A DNA stretch of 64,000 nucleotides from Rhizobium sp. AQ_MP (lineage in GTDB: Bacteria; Pseudomonadota; Alphaproteobacteria; Rhizobiales; Rhizobiaceae), in assembly GCF_014237835.1 (NCBI RefSeq), contig NZ_JACJVI010000007.1:1-64000 (forward strand), read 5' to 3'. This document shows, piece after piece, positions 30,657 to 37,777 of this stretch. Numbering within the stretch: the stretch's first letter is position 1; the number at the start of each line of letters is the position of its first letter. A program made the translations under genes and the position numbers. Under the pieces are notes generated by a model. That model was not told where the DNA came from. It did not search any database and saw only the letters and a list, made by a program, of their open reading frames with translations.

Positions 30657-31940
30657 TTATCTCTTCGCGGGAAATGTATAACCTGTCTGGACGGTCCCCT
30701 TGCCGAACTTGTCTCGCAACTTGTCCATCGCCGCTTCGGCAGCCGCGCGGCGCGATGCCTGGGCATCGACGAGATCTGGCGGATCGGCAAGTGCAGGATC
30801 CTGAAGGTCGCTGACACCGATGCCGATCAGGCGAAACTTCGTGCCATCAGTCTCCTTTTCGAGCAGCGACATGCCCGTGCGGAAGATCCGGTCGGCGAGC
30901 TGTGTCGGGTCGTCGAGCCGCCGGTTGCGTGTCCGGAGCTTGAAGTCTGCCGTTTTCAGCTTCAGCACCACGGTCTGACCGGCAATCTGGTGCCGCTTCA
31001 ACCGCCACGCCACCTTTTCCGATAGCGCCCTCAGATGGACAACAAGCTCGTCAAGCTTGTGGATGTCGTCGAAGAAGGTCGTCTCGGCCGAGACGCTTTT
31101 GGCGGGATCATTCGGATGCACGGTCCGATCGTCGATGCCCCGTGCGAGCCGTGACAGCCGCTGTCCCATGGAGCCATAGCGACGCATCAGCTCGGTCTCG
31201 TCCATGATCTGCAGCTGGCCGATGGTGCGGATCCCGTCTGCCTGCAGCGTCGCCGCAAAGGCCTTGCCGACACCCCAGATCATTGTCACCGGCTTGTCGG
31301 CGAGAAAGGCGAGCGCTTCGGCCTCGCCGATGACCGAAAAGCCCCGCGGCTTCTGCAGGTCTGACGCGACCTTGGCGAGGAACTTGCAATAGGAAAGCCC
31401 GACCGAAACGGTGATTCCGATCTCCTGCTCGATGCGTCGAGCAAGGCGGGCCAGCACCCGGGCCGGCGGATCGTGATGCAGGCGTTCTGTGCCCCTGAGG
31501 TCGAGAAAGGCCTCGTCGATGGAGATCGGTTGAACGAGCGGCGTCAGCTCCTCCATCATCGCCCGGACCTCACGACCAACGCGCGCATACTTCTCCATGT
31601 CCGGCCTGATCACCACGGCCTGCGGGCAGGCCTCCAGCGCCTTGAACATGGGCATGGCCGAGCGAACGCCATGAATGCGGGCCACATAGCAGGCGGTCGA
31701 GACCACACCACGTTTGCCACCACCGATGATCACGGGTTTGTCGATCAGCTCCGGATTGTCGCGCTTCTCGACGGAGGCATAGAAGGCGTCGCAATCGATA
31801 TGTGCGATGGGCAGGTCGTAGAGTTCCGGATGATAGACGAGCCGCGGGCTGCCACAGGAACGGCAGCGGCGTGCACCCTCGATCTGCCCGGTCAGGCAGT
31901 CTCGACAGAAGCCGGGATGAACAGGGGCAGTGCGCGTCAT
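30657..31940 (-). CDS. dinB: DNA polymerase IV with N-terminal zinc-ribbon-like segment
   Basis: A 427-residue Y-family translesion polymerase. The palm residues are in place: [12 protein letters not shown] (first Asp near 49) and SIDEAFLDL (Asp-Glu pair near 145). Two helix-hairpin-helix signals follow ([14 protein letters not shown]). Residues 12-29 have two CxxC pairs (FCRDC and RCRSC) spaced like a zinc ribbon, an extension not found in E. coli DinB (351 residues). ATG 31940 is chosen because an exact LexA box sits just before it; a longer frame to 32075 would read through the operator and into the next gene. The C-terminal beta-clamp motif is not obvious. Confidence 0.93.
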   Translation of the reverse strand: MTRTAPVHPGFCRDCLTGQIEGARRCRSCGSPRLVYHPELYDLPIAHIDCDAFYASVEKRDNPELIDKPVIIGGGKRGVVSTACYVARIHGVRSAMPMFKALEACPQAVVIRPDMEKYARVGREVRAMMEELTPLVQPISIDEAFLDLRGTERLHHDPPARVLARLARRIEQEIGITVSVGLSYCKFLAKVASDLQKPRGFSVIGEAEALAFLADKPVTMIWGVGKAFAATLQADGIRTIGQLQIMDETELMRRYGSMGQRLSRLARGIDDRTVHPNDPAKSVSAETTFFDDIHKLDELVVHLRALSEKVAWRLKRHQIAGQTVVLKLKTADFKLRTRNRRLDDPTQLADRIFRTGMSLLEKETDGTKFRLIGIGVSDLQDPALADPPDLVDAQASRRAAAEAAMDKLRDKFGKGTVQTGYTFPAKR

Positions 31941-31945
31941 GTCCG

Positions 31946-31995
31946 GAACAAAGGTTGAACATCTGTACCATAGGCCGCATCGCATGGCGAGGCAA
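31946..31995 (-). promoter_or_regulatory. dinB promoter with LexA box
   Basis: On the minus strand TTGCCT (31990-31995) and TATGGT (31967-31972) are 17 bases apart. Downstream of the -10 lies GTTC-AACCTTT-GTTC (31946-31960), an exact alphaproteobacterial LexA operator. It ends 5 bases before the dinB ATG, so little room remains for a ribosome site. Confidence 0.85.
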
Positions 31996-32029
31996 GGGCC
32001 ATCGCCGCAGGCTCGCCGCCGCTGCCATG

Positions 32030-32665
32030 TCAGCGGTGGAAATGCGCCTGGATGAGCGCCGACGCCCGTGGCCAATCCTCGGCTTTCCGCACCGTCTCAT
32101 GCGGATCGGGCGCGAAGCGGAAGATCTCATGCGCTGGCGGCAGATAGACGAGGAGGCAGTCCGGGACGTGGTCGCCGACCGAGTGGAGATTGTGCACCAT
32201 GTCATCGACGAAGGCGACGGGCAGGGGCCTCCTGTCGTGCAACGCTGCCACCATGGGTCCCTTCGCCTCTTCCGTTGCGATCATCGGGTAGCTGAGCGTC
32301 AGCTGGTCGAGCAGCCGGCGCCTTACCTCTGCATGCTGCGGCGGCATCGCGGTCAGGAAAACCAGATCCGCAGTCCTGCCCAGAGCATGCAGGCTGTCGA
32401 CGGCGTCGGCAAAGGGTGTCTGCCAGCGCTCCTGCTCGTCGAAGAAATCGTGGATGAGTGCCTTGACGACCGGTGCCTCCAGCACGCTTTCGTCGGCCCC
32501 GTTGACAATGTTTCCGGTGAGCTTGAAGGACCGTGGGAGGAGCCGATGGCCGCGGGTCTGGAGAAAGGCTTCGAACGGTGTCGCAAACTGCAGCACAACA
32601 TCATCGACGTCGCAGACGATCAGGGGGCGGTCGGCAAGCTGGATATGGTCGACGTCAGTCAGCAT
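32030..32665 (-). CDS. HAD-like hydrolase of unknown substrate
   Basis: A 211-residue protein. The HAD motif I is DVDDVVLQF near residue 19 (DxDxV, nucleophile Asp first), motif II is the LTAMPP segment near 104, and motif IV is [11 protein letters not shown] near 150. No membrane span or signal is seen, so it is a soluble phosphatase-like enzyme. The start ATG overlaps the DUF3572 stop, so the two are co-transcribed; dinB follows on the same strand but has its own SOS promoter. Confidence 0.75.
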   Translation of the reverse strand: MLTDVDHIQLADRPLIVCDVDDVVLQFATPFEAFLQTRGHRLLPRSFKLTGNIVNGADESVLEAPVVKALIHDFFDEQERWQTPFADAVDSLHALGRTADLVFLTAMPPQHAEVRRRLLDQLTLSYPMIATEEAKGPMVAALHDRRPLPVAFVDDMVHNLHSVGDHVPDCLLVYLPPAHEIFRFAPDPHETVRKAEDWPRASALIQAHFHR

Positions 32666-32958
32666 CAGACGTCTGCCGAATCGAAGCTGGGCCCGGCATA
32701 ACGGTGATAGGCCTCCACCACGGTTTCCGGCTTGGTATCGGTGGCGCTGCAGAAAGCCATCAGCGTCGGTTCGTGTTGCATCAGAAATTCCAGCATGCCC
32801 GCGAGGAAGGCCGGGTCGTTCACCGCCTGGCGCAATTGCTGTGGCTGAACACCGGAGAGCGCCAGAAACCGCGACAGCATCTCCGGTTCATTGGCCAGCC
32901 AACCGAGCACGGCGACGGCCGTCGCCTCGGCATCGGCCGGTATATCTCTGTTTTTCAT
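32665..32958 (-). CDS. DUF3572 family protein
   Basis: A 97-residue all-helical protein. The segments AVAVLGWLANEP and FLMQHEPTLMAFC match the DUF3572 family as I recall it, which is widespread beside divK in rhizobia. Function unknown. It is divergent from divK, with 138 bases between the starts, so the two promoters share that gap. Confidence 0.8.
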   Translation of the reverse strand: MKNRDIPADAEATAVAVLGWLANEPEMLSRFLALSGVQPQQLRQAVNDPAFLAGMLEFLMQHEPTLMAFCSATDTKPETVVEAYHRYAGPSFDSADV

Positions 32959-33096
32959 AAAGTCTTTTCCTGTTGCTCTGGCAAATTACCGATTTCGAAA
33001 CCAAATAGCACTAGCATGCTCCATGACGGAAGAAGCAACTCGTGCCGGGATTCCATGCCCCGGAAGCCCTCAGGCGCGGGACAAGGGACCGGGTGA

Positions 33097-33468
33097 ATGC
33101 CAAAAAAGGTGATGATTGTCGAAGACAACGAGCTGAATATGAAGCTCTTCCGCGATCTGATCGAGGCATCCGGCTATGAGACGGTGCAGACTCGCAACGG
33201 CATGGAAGCCATGGATCTCGCGCGCCGCCACCATCCCGATCTGATTCTAATGGACATCCAGCTTCCGGAAGTTTCGGGCCTTGAGGTCACCAAGTGGCTG
33301 AAGGACGACCCGGAGCTGCATGTCATTCCGGTGATCGCCGTGACAGCCTTCGCCATGAAGGGAGATGAGGAGCGCATACGCCAGGGTGGTTGTGAAGCCT
33401 ATGTCTCCAAGCCGATTTCGGTGCCGAAATTCATCGAGACGATCAAGACCTATCTCGGAGATGCGTGA
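33097..33468 (+). CDS. divK: single-domain response regulator DivK
   Basis: A 123-residue stand-alone receiver domain with phospho-acceptor Asp 53 in [10 protein letters not shown], the acidic pair E9-D10, and the conserved Lys in YVSKPISV near residue 105. In alphaproteobacteria DivK is phosphorylated by PleC/DivJ-type kinases and steers CtrA activity and asymmetric division. Gene order divK-pleD is diagnostic. The GTGA ribosome region is weak (GGACCGGGTGA). Confidence 0.95.
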   Translation: MPKKVMIVEDNELNMKLFRDLIEASGYETVQTRNGMEAMDLARRHHPDLILMDIQLPEVSGLEVTKWLKDDPELHVIPVIAVTAFAMKGDEERIRQGGCEAYVSKPISVPKFIETIKTYLGDA

Positions 33469-33480
33469 GGATTAACGGTT

Positions 33481-34854
33481 ATGACTGCGCGTATCCTGGT
33501 CGTTGATGATATACCCGCCAATGTGAAGCTGCTCGAAGCGCGGCTCATGGCGGAGTATTTCGACGTCCTGACGGCGAGCAATGGCCGTGACGCCCTCGAC
33601 ATCTGCGATCGCACCCAGGTCGATGTCATCCTTCTCGACATCATGATGCCGGAGATGGACGGTTTCGAAGTCTGCGAACGGCTGAAGTCCAATCCGCGCA
33701 CGGCACATATCCCCGTCGTCATGGTCACTGCGCTCGACCAGCCGTCCGACCGTGTGCGAGGTCTGCAGGCCGGTGCCGATGATTTCCTGACCAAGCCGGT
33801 CAATGATCTCCAGTTGATCTCCCGGGTCAAAAGTCTGGTGCGTCTGAAGACGCTGACGGACGAATTGCGCATCCGCCATGACACGACGCGAAAGGCCGGT
33901 CTCGACGACATGTTGCGGCTTCAGGACGGGCGTCTTGAGGACCAGGCTCAGGTTCTTCTGGTTGACAGCCGTGGCGCCTCCCAGGAGCGCATCATCAAGT
34001 CGCTGAAGCCGATCGCTGAAGTCTTTGCGATGTCCGATCCGCAGGCAGCGGTTTTTGAGGCTGCGGAGAACCCGCTCGACCTCGTTATCGTCAACAGCAA
34101 CCTCGAAGACTATGACCCGTTGCGCCTCTGCTCGCAGATCCGCTCACTGGAGCGCACCCGCTTTATTCCGATCCTCCTGATCACGGAGCAGGGCGACGAG
34201 CAGATGATCATCCGAGCGCTCGATCTCGGGGTAAACGATTATATCGTGCGTCCGCTGGATCCGAATGAACTGATTGCCCGCACGCTCACCCAGGTCCGTC
34301 GCAAGCGCTACAATGACCGCCTGCGCAACAGCGTCCGTCAGACAATCGAACTGGCCGTCACAGATGGCCTCACCGGGCTGCACAATCGCCGTTACCTGGA
34401 CACGCATCTGCGCACGCTGTTTGCCCGCGCCAAGGTTCGGGGCCGACCGCTGACGATCTGCATTACCGATATCGACCGTTTCAAGCAGGTCAACGATGTC
34501 TACGGTCATGACGCCGGCGACGAAGTGCTGAAGGAATTTGCCGGACGGATCCGCTCGACCGTCCGTGGCGCTGATCTCGCCTGCCGGTTTGGCGGCGAGG
34601 AATTCGTGGTCGTCATGCCCGACACGGCCGCGGACGTGGCCGCAACGGTTGCCGAGCGGCTGCGCGGCATGATCGAGGCGCGACCTTTCCAGCTTCGGTC
34701 TGGAGAGACGCCTTTGATGCTGACGGCGTCCATGGGAATTGCGACGCTCGGGCCGGGCATAGAGACGCCGGAACAGCTCCTCAAACAGGCCGACCGAGCG
34801 CTCTACGAGGCTAAGAATTCCGGCCGCAATCGTGTGGTCGCTGCCGCTGCCTGA
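33481..34854 (+). CDS. pleD: response regulator / diguanylate cyclase PleD
   Basis: A 457-residue protein: receiver 1 (Asp 53 in ILLDIMMPEMDG), a second receiver-like domain (about 150-270) whose acceptor region reads LVIVNSNLE and has lost the Asp, and a C-terminal GGDEF domain. The active site is GGEEF at 371-375, and the inhibitory I-site RGAD (362-365) is nine residues upstream, so the enzyme should make cyclic-di-GMP with product feedback. Phosphorylation-driven dimerisation at the old pole is the known mode. It lies 12 bases after divK. Confidence 0.96.
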   Translation: MTARILVVDDIPANVKLLEARLMAEYFDVLTASNGRDALDICDRTQVDVILLDIMMPEMDGFEVCERLKSNPRTAHIPVVMVTALDQPSDRVRGLQAGADDFLTKPVNDLQLISRVKSLVRLKTLTDELRIRHDTTRKAGLDDMLRLQDGRLEDQAQVLLVDSRGASQERIIKSLKPIAEVFAMSDPQAAVFEAAENPLDLVIVNSNLEDYDPLRLCSQIRSLERTRFIPILLITEQGDEQMIIRALDLGVNDYIVRPLDPNELIARTLTQVRRKRYNDRLRNSVRQTIELAVTDGLTGLHNRRYLDTHLRTLFARAKVRGRPLTICITDIDRFKQVNDVYGHDAGDEVLKEFAGRIRSTVRGADLACRFGGEEFVVVMPDTAADVAATVAERLRGMIEARPFQLRSGETPLMLTASMGIATLGPGIETPEQLLKQADRALYEAKNSGRNRVVAAAA

Positions 34855-35250
34855 CCGCGCTCGCGCCGATGGGCACTTCGGCAAGCTTGGTGATCGACCG
34901 ACGTCCGGAAAGATTTTCACAGCTTTCTAATGCGCTCTTCTTAAGCGCGGCATTTGAGTTCTTGCTAACTTTTTGAGCAGTTACAAAACGGCTTATCTTT
35001 CATCCTCGGAATAGATTGTCTCTGCAGCAACTGCATTCGGAACGAATGTGCTTAACGAGGTTTGTCGTTAAATGAATATTCGGTTCCGCTTTTGGCGGTT
35101 CATCTGACTCCGCCGAGGCACTCCTCGTCCGCAGGCGCGGCTAAACTTGAGATGAACTCGAATGCATTGCCAGTCTGTTCAAGTTTCAATGTGTGTAGAA
35201 CTGACTATTCCGACTGTATCGCAAGTTCTTCGGTGCCTGATTTAACCATA
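34855..35250. other. gene-free stretch downstream of pleD
   Basis: About 400 bases, richer in A/T than the surroundings. Short open frames here (for example 35062-35256) start from poor codons, lack ribosome sites and have coding-unlike composition. I see no terminator that clearly belongs to pleD and no repeat or mobile-element end. Confidence 0.35.
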
Positions 35251-35280
35251 TTGTGACGATGATCGGGCACAGCGTTAATA
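35251..35280 (+). promoter_or_regulatory. candidate promoter of a structured RNA
   Basis: TTGTGA (35251-35256) and TTAATA (35275-35280) are separated by 18 bases, with an A/T-rich surround, and would start a transcript near 35288. It points towards the hairpin cluster that follows. Confidence 0.35.
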
Positions 35281-35287
35281 ATCTGTT

Positions 35288-35501
35288 GATTTTTGTCTCT
35301 ACATGAGAGAACTTGCAGCCACCAGACAAGATCTCAAGTGGAGATCGAAGATACCCCATGATGCTCAGGTCCGCCGCATCTCCTGGGTCGTGGGGTCGGT
35401 CGGTTGGTATGCAACGTCAAAAACGGTTCCTCGTGCCGTGTTGCATGCCGACCGACCCCCTATTGTAAAGACACCGGTTTCCGCGAGGGAGCCGGTGTTT
35501 T
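35288..35501 (+). ncRNA. candidate structured small RNA between pleD and rpmG
   Basis: A series of hairpins without a coding frame. TCTC-TACAT-GAGA lies at 35296-35308 and GATCTC-AAGTG-GAGATC at 35330-35346. A long stem spans 35392-35459, where GGGGTCGGTC pairs with GACCGACCCC and, after a 4-base bulge, GGTATGCAAC pairs with GTTGCATGCC (one G-T wobble). A terminator-like hairpin follows at 35471-35501. Twenty pairs in the central stem cannot be chance. I recognise no family (not 6S, SRP, tmRNA or RNase P by their usual motifs). A 3' leader or palindromic repeat is the alternative reading. Confidence 0.5.
35471..35501 (+). terminator. terminator of the candidate small RNA
   Basis: ACACCGG and CCGGTGT pair over a loop that can itself pair (TTCC with GGGA); four T follow. 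The T-run is short but the stem is strong. Confidence 0.65.
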
Positions 35502-35562
35502 GCGTTCTGCGCGAGATGAAGCCGGGGCAGGGCGAGGGCCGTTGCCGGGAACGAAGAATGCC

Positions 35563-35603
35563 AAAAGAAAAAGGCGCGCCGCAGGAAGCGGCACGCCTTT
35601 TTG
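35563..35603 (-). terminator. rho-independent terminator of rpmG
   Basis: On the minus strand GGCGTGCCGC and GCGGCGCGCC form a 10-pair stem (one U-G wobble) with a short loop, followed by TTTTTCTTTT. It lies 20 bases after the rpmG stop. On the plus strand the stem has a mismatch, so the minus strand is the intended direction. Confidence 0.88.
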
Positions 35604-35622
35604 AGAAGCCCTCGATCAAGTC

Positions 35623-35790
35623 TTACTTGATCTTGGTTTCCTTGAACTCGACGTGCTTCTTAGCAACCGGGTCGTACTTGGTCTTCGTCATCTTTTCCGT
35701 CATCGTGCGGCTGTTCTTCGTGGTCACGTAGAAGAAACCCGTGTCAGCCGTCGACAGAAGCTTGATCTTGATGGTTGTAGCCTTGGCCAT
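35623..35790 (-). CDS. rpmG: 50S ribosomal protein L33
   Basis: A 55-residue protein beginning [18 protein letters not shown], the typical L33 sequence. It lacks the two CxxC zinc pairs of the zinc-binding form, so this is a C-minus L33. The start at 35790 gives the family length; the frame is open upstream but not conserved. It has its own terminator and a 90-base upstream gap from the MFS gene. Confidence 0.95.
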   Translation of the reverse strand: MAKATTIKIKLLSTADTGFFYVTTKNSRTMTEKMTKTKYDPVAKKHVEFKETKIK

Positions 35791-35850
35791 GGTCGTCCTG
35801 CCTCTAATAAACGAAGCCGTGGACGACCGAACGAGGCCCACGGCAAATCT

Positions 35851-35873
35851 GGCGCGAAACTACAAATCGCGCC
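35851..35873 (-). promoter_or_regulatory. inverted repeat between the MFS gene and rpmG
   Basis: GGCGCGA and TCGCGCC form a perfect 7-pair stem with a 9-base loop, 7 bases after the MFS stop and about 60 before rpmG. It may end MFS transcription (no T-run follows) or act as an element in the rpmG leader. Confidence 0.4.
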
Positions 35874-35880
35874 TGAAAAG

Positions 35881-37065
35881 TCAAGTGCGTTTCGGGTTAA
35901 AAAGCAGGCGCCCCAGGGAAAGCACGACATAGAGGGCGAAGAAGCCCGCAATTGCCCAGGCAAAACCGTCATTACCGGTGAGATCGATCGCAGCACCGAT
36001 CGCTTGTGGGCCGGCGACCGTCCCAACTGCATAGCAGAAGATGAAGGCGGCATTGGCTGCGGCGAGATCGGCCCCGGTGAGTCGCGAGCCGAGATGGCTC
36101 AAGCCGACGGTGTAGAGCCCGGAGACGCAGCCGCCCCAGAACAGCAGTACGACCGCCATCAGCTGCCAGTGGCCGGATAGCCAGGGCAATGTCAGCGACC
36201 CGGCGAGGCCGACGATGGCAAGGATCGAGAGTAGCAGGCGCCGGTCGCGCATTCGGTCGGAGATCAGCCCTAGCGGGATCTGGAACACCATGTTGCCGAT
36301 GCCCATGACGGTCAGCAGAAGCGCTGCCTGCGTCTCGGTGAAGCCGCTGCGGGTTGCGTAGATCGGGAAGAGAGAGAGACCGCCCGCTTCCACCGCGCCG
36401 AAGACAAAAACCGCAACGGTCGCTGTTGGCACCAGGAAGATGTAACGGAAGAAATGCATCTCCGGTTTTTCATTCAGCACCGGGCTCTCATTGCGCGCGA
36501 CGTAGATCGGAATCGCAGCAGCGAGGATCGCGACCGCACCGACGGCAAAGGGCAAAAGCCCCTCGCTGCCGAGCACCGAGAAGAGCAGGGGGCCGCAGGC
36601 GAAGCCGACGGCAAGCATGGTGGCATAGATGCCCATCACGAGCCCGCGCTTGCGCGATGGCGCTGCGGCGTTGATCCAGAACTCCGAGAGGATGAAGAGG
36701 GTGGTCGTCGCGCCGTGGAAGACGATGCGTAGCGGAAACCACATCCAGAACTGTTCGGCATAGTAAAAGCCGATGGCGCTGATGGCGGACAGGACCACGG
36801 CCCACAGCATGGTCGGCACAACGCCGAACCGGTGGGCGAGTTTGGTTGTCACGGGTGCCGCGGCCATGGCGGCAATCCCGGCCATCGCCGAATTGAGCCC
36901 GATCAGGGTAGAGGAGATGCCGCGCTTTTCCAGAATGATGCTGAGCAGCGGCAGGCCAAGGCCGATTGCGATGCCGACAGCGGAAATGGCCGAAATGGCC
37001 GCAATCAGCGAAGGCCAGTGGATTTCTTCGCGATGACCGTTCAGGCCGCCATTGGCTTCAGACAT
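35881..37065 (-). CDS. MFS transporter (YcaD-like)
   Basis: A 394-residue major facilitator with 12 predicted spans. The inter-span loop GLISDRMRDRRLLL (between spans 8 and 9) and KLAHRFG (between spans 2 and 3) are characteristic of MFS proteins. The set of features, including EFWINAAAPSRKRGLVMGIYAT in span 4-5, resembles the YcaD subgroup, whose substrates are not known. It is followed by rpmG on the same strand. Confidence 0.85.
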   Translation of the reverse strand: MSEANGGLNGHREEIHWPSLIAAISAISAVGIAIGLGLPLLSIILEKRGISSTLIGLNSAMAGIAAMAAAPVTTKLAHRFGVVPTMLWAVVLSAISAIGFYYAEQFWMWFPLRIVFHGATTTLFILSEFWINAAAPSRKRGLVMGIYATMLAVGFACGPLLFSVLGSEGLLPFAVGAVAILAAAIPIYVARNESPVLNEKPEMHFFRYIFLVPTATVAVFVFGAVEAGGLSLFPIYATRSGFTETQAALLLTVMGIGNMVFQIPLGLISDRMRDRRLLLSILAIVGLAGSLTLPWLSGHWQLMAVVLLFWGGCVSGLYTVGLSHLGSRLTGADLAAANAAFIFCYAVGTVAGPQAIGAAIDLTGNDGFAWAIAGFFALYVVLSLGRLLFNPKRT

Positions 37066-37304
37066 CGGACACCCGGTCGTTCAATTCACGTCCCTGCCTG
37101 CGGTCTGCCCGCAGACGCGCGCGTGTCGAAATCTGTGATGGCATTGGCGCTTACCAGCTCCCGGGCGTAGTCGATCGGCGCGGCATGTTCAGACTGGAAA
37201 CGGCGCGCCTGTCAAGCGCTTCTGATTTTCCGATGCGAATCAAGCTGGCGCCTTTTTTGGACCTTTAACGAGAAACCGCCACAGCTGCGTGACGGATGGA
37301 TGAC

Positions 37305-37754
37305 TTAATCCCTGCTGTCCCGGAATGCCTCCGGCTCGTCATCGTGCCCCCCGAAGCCGTGCATTCGCAGCGCCCATTGCAGTCCGACAACACCGCCCTT
37401 GATGGGCTGAAGGCACAGTAGGGAGGTCACGACCCCGATCGGTGCCCAGATCAGAAAATGGACCCAGGCCGGCAACACGAAGACAAGATCGGTCGCCATG
37501 AAACCGCCCACCAGCACATGCCCGAGAATGAGGATCACCAGATAGGCCGGAAGGTCGTCGGCGCGGTGATGGTGATAATCCTCACCGCATGCCGCGCACT
37601 TGTCCACCACCTTGAGGTAGCTGCGGAAAAGCTTGCCCGAGCCGCAGGACGGGCACTGGTTCAGCATGCCACGCTTGATCGAGCGACCTAGCGGCCGGTC
37701 GGTCTTTTGGCTCCCGCCATATTGGATCGTTGCCTGGGTCTGATTGCCGCTCAT
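37305..37754 (-). CDS. DUF983 family membrane protein
   Basis: A 149-residue protein. Two CxxC pairs (NQCPSCGSG near residue 33 and DKCAACGEDY near 54) suggest a zinc-binding head, followed by two membrane spans (about 68-90 and 95-118). This is the DUF983 pattern. In alphaproteobacteria DUF983 genes are often near cytochrome oxidase or exoribonuclease genes; here rnr follows immediately upstream. The start is ATG 37754 with GGAGG 8 bases before it. Confidence 0.85.
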   Translation of the reverse strand: MSGNQTQATIQYGGSQKTDRPLGRSIKRGMLNQCPSCGSGKLFRSYLKVVDKCAACGEDYHHHRADDLPAYLVILILGHVLVGGFMATDLVFVLPAWVHFLIWAPIGVVTSLLCLQPIKGGVVGLQWALRMHGFGGHDDEPEAFRDSRD

Positions 37755-37777
37755 GTCCTGCCTCCGGGGCGAAAGTG

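Noticed and set aside
33900..34330. Second receiver of PleD lacking its acceptor Asp, as a mutation
   Set aside because: A degenerate second receiver used for dimerisation is normal for PleD proteins.
35062..35256. 64-codon open frame in the pleD-rpmG gap
   Set aside because: Non-ATG start without ribosome site, Ser-rich composition unlike proteins, and it lies in A/T-rich non-coding sequence.
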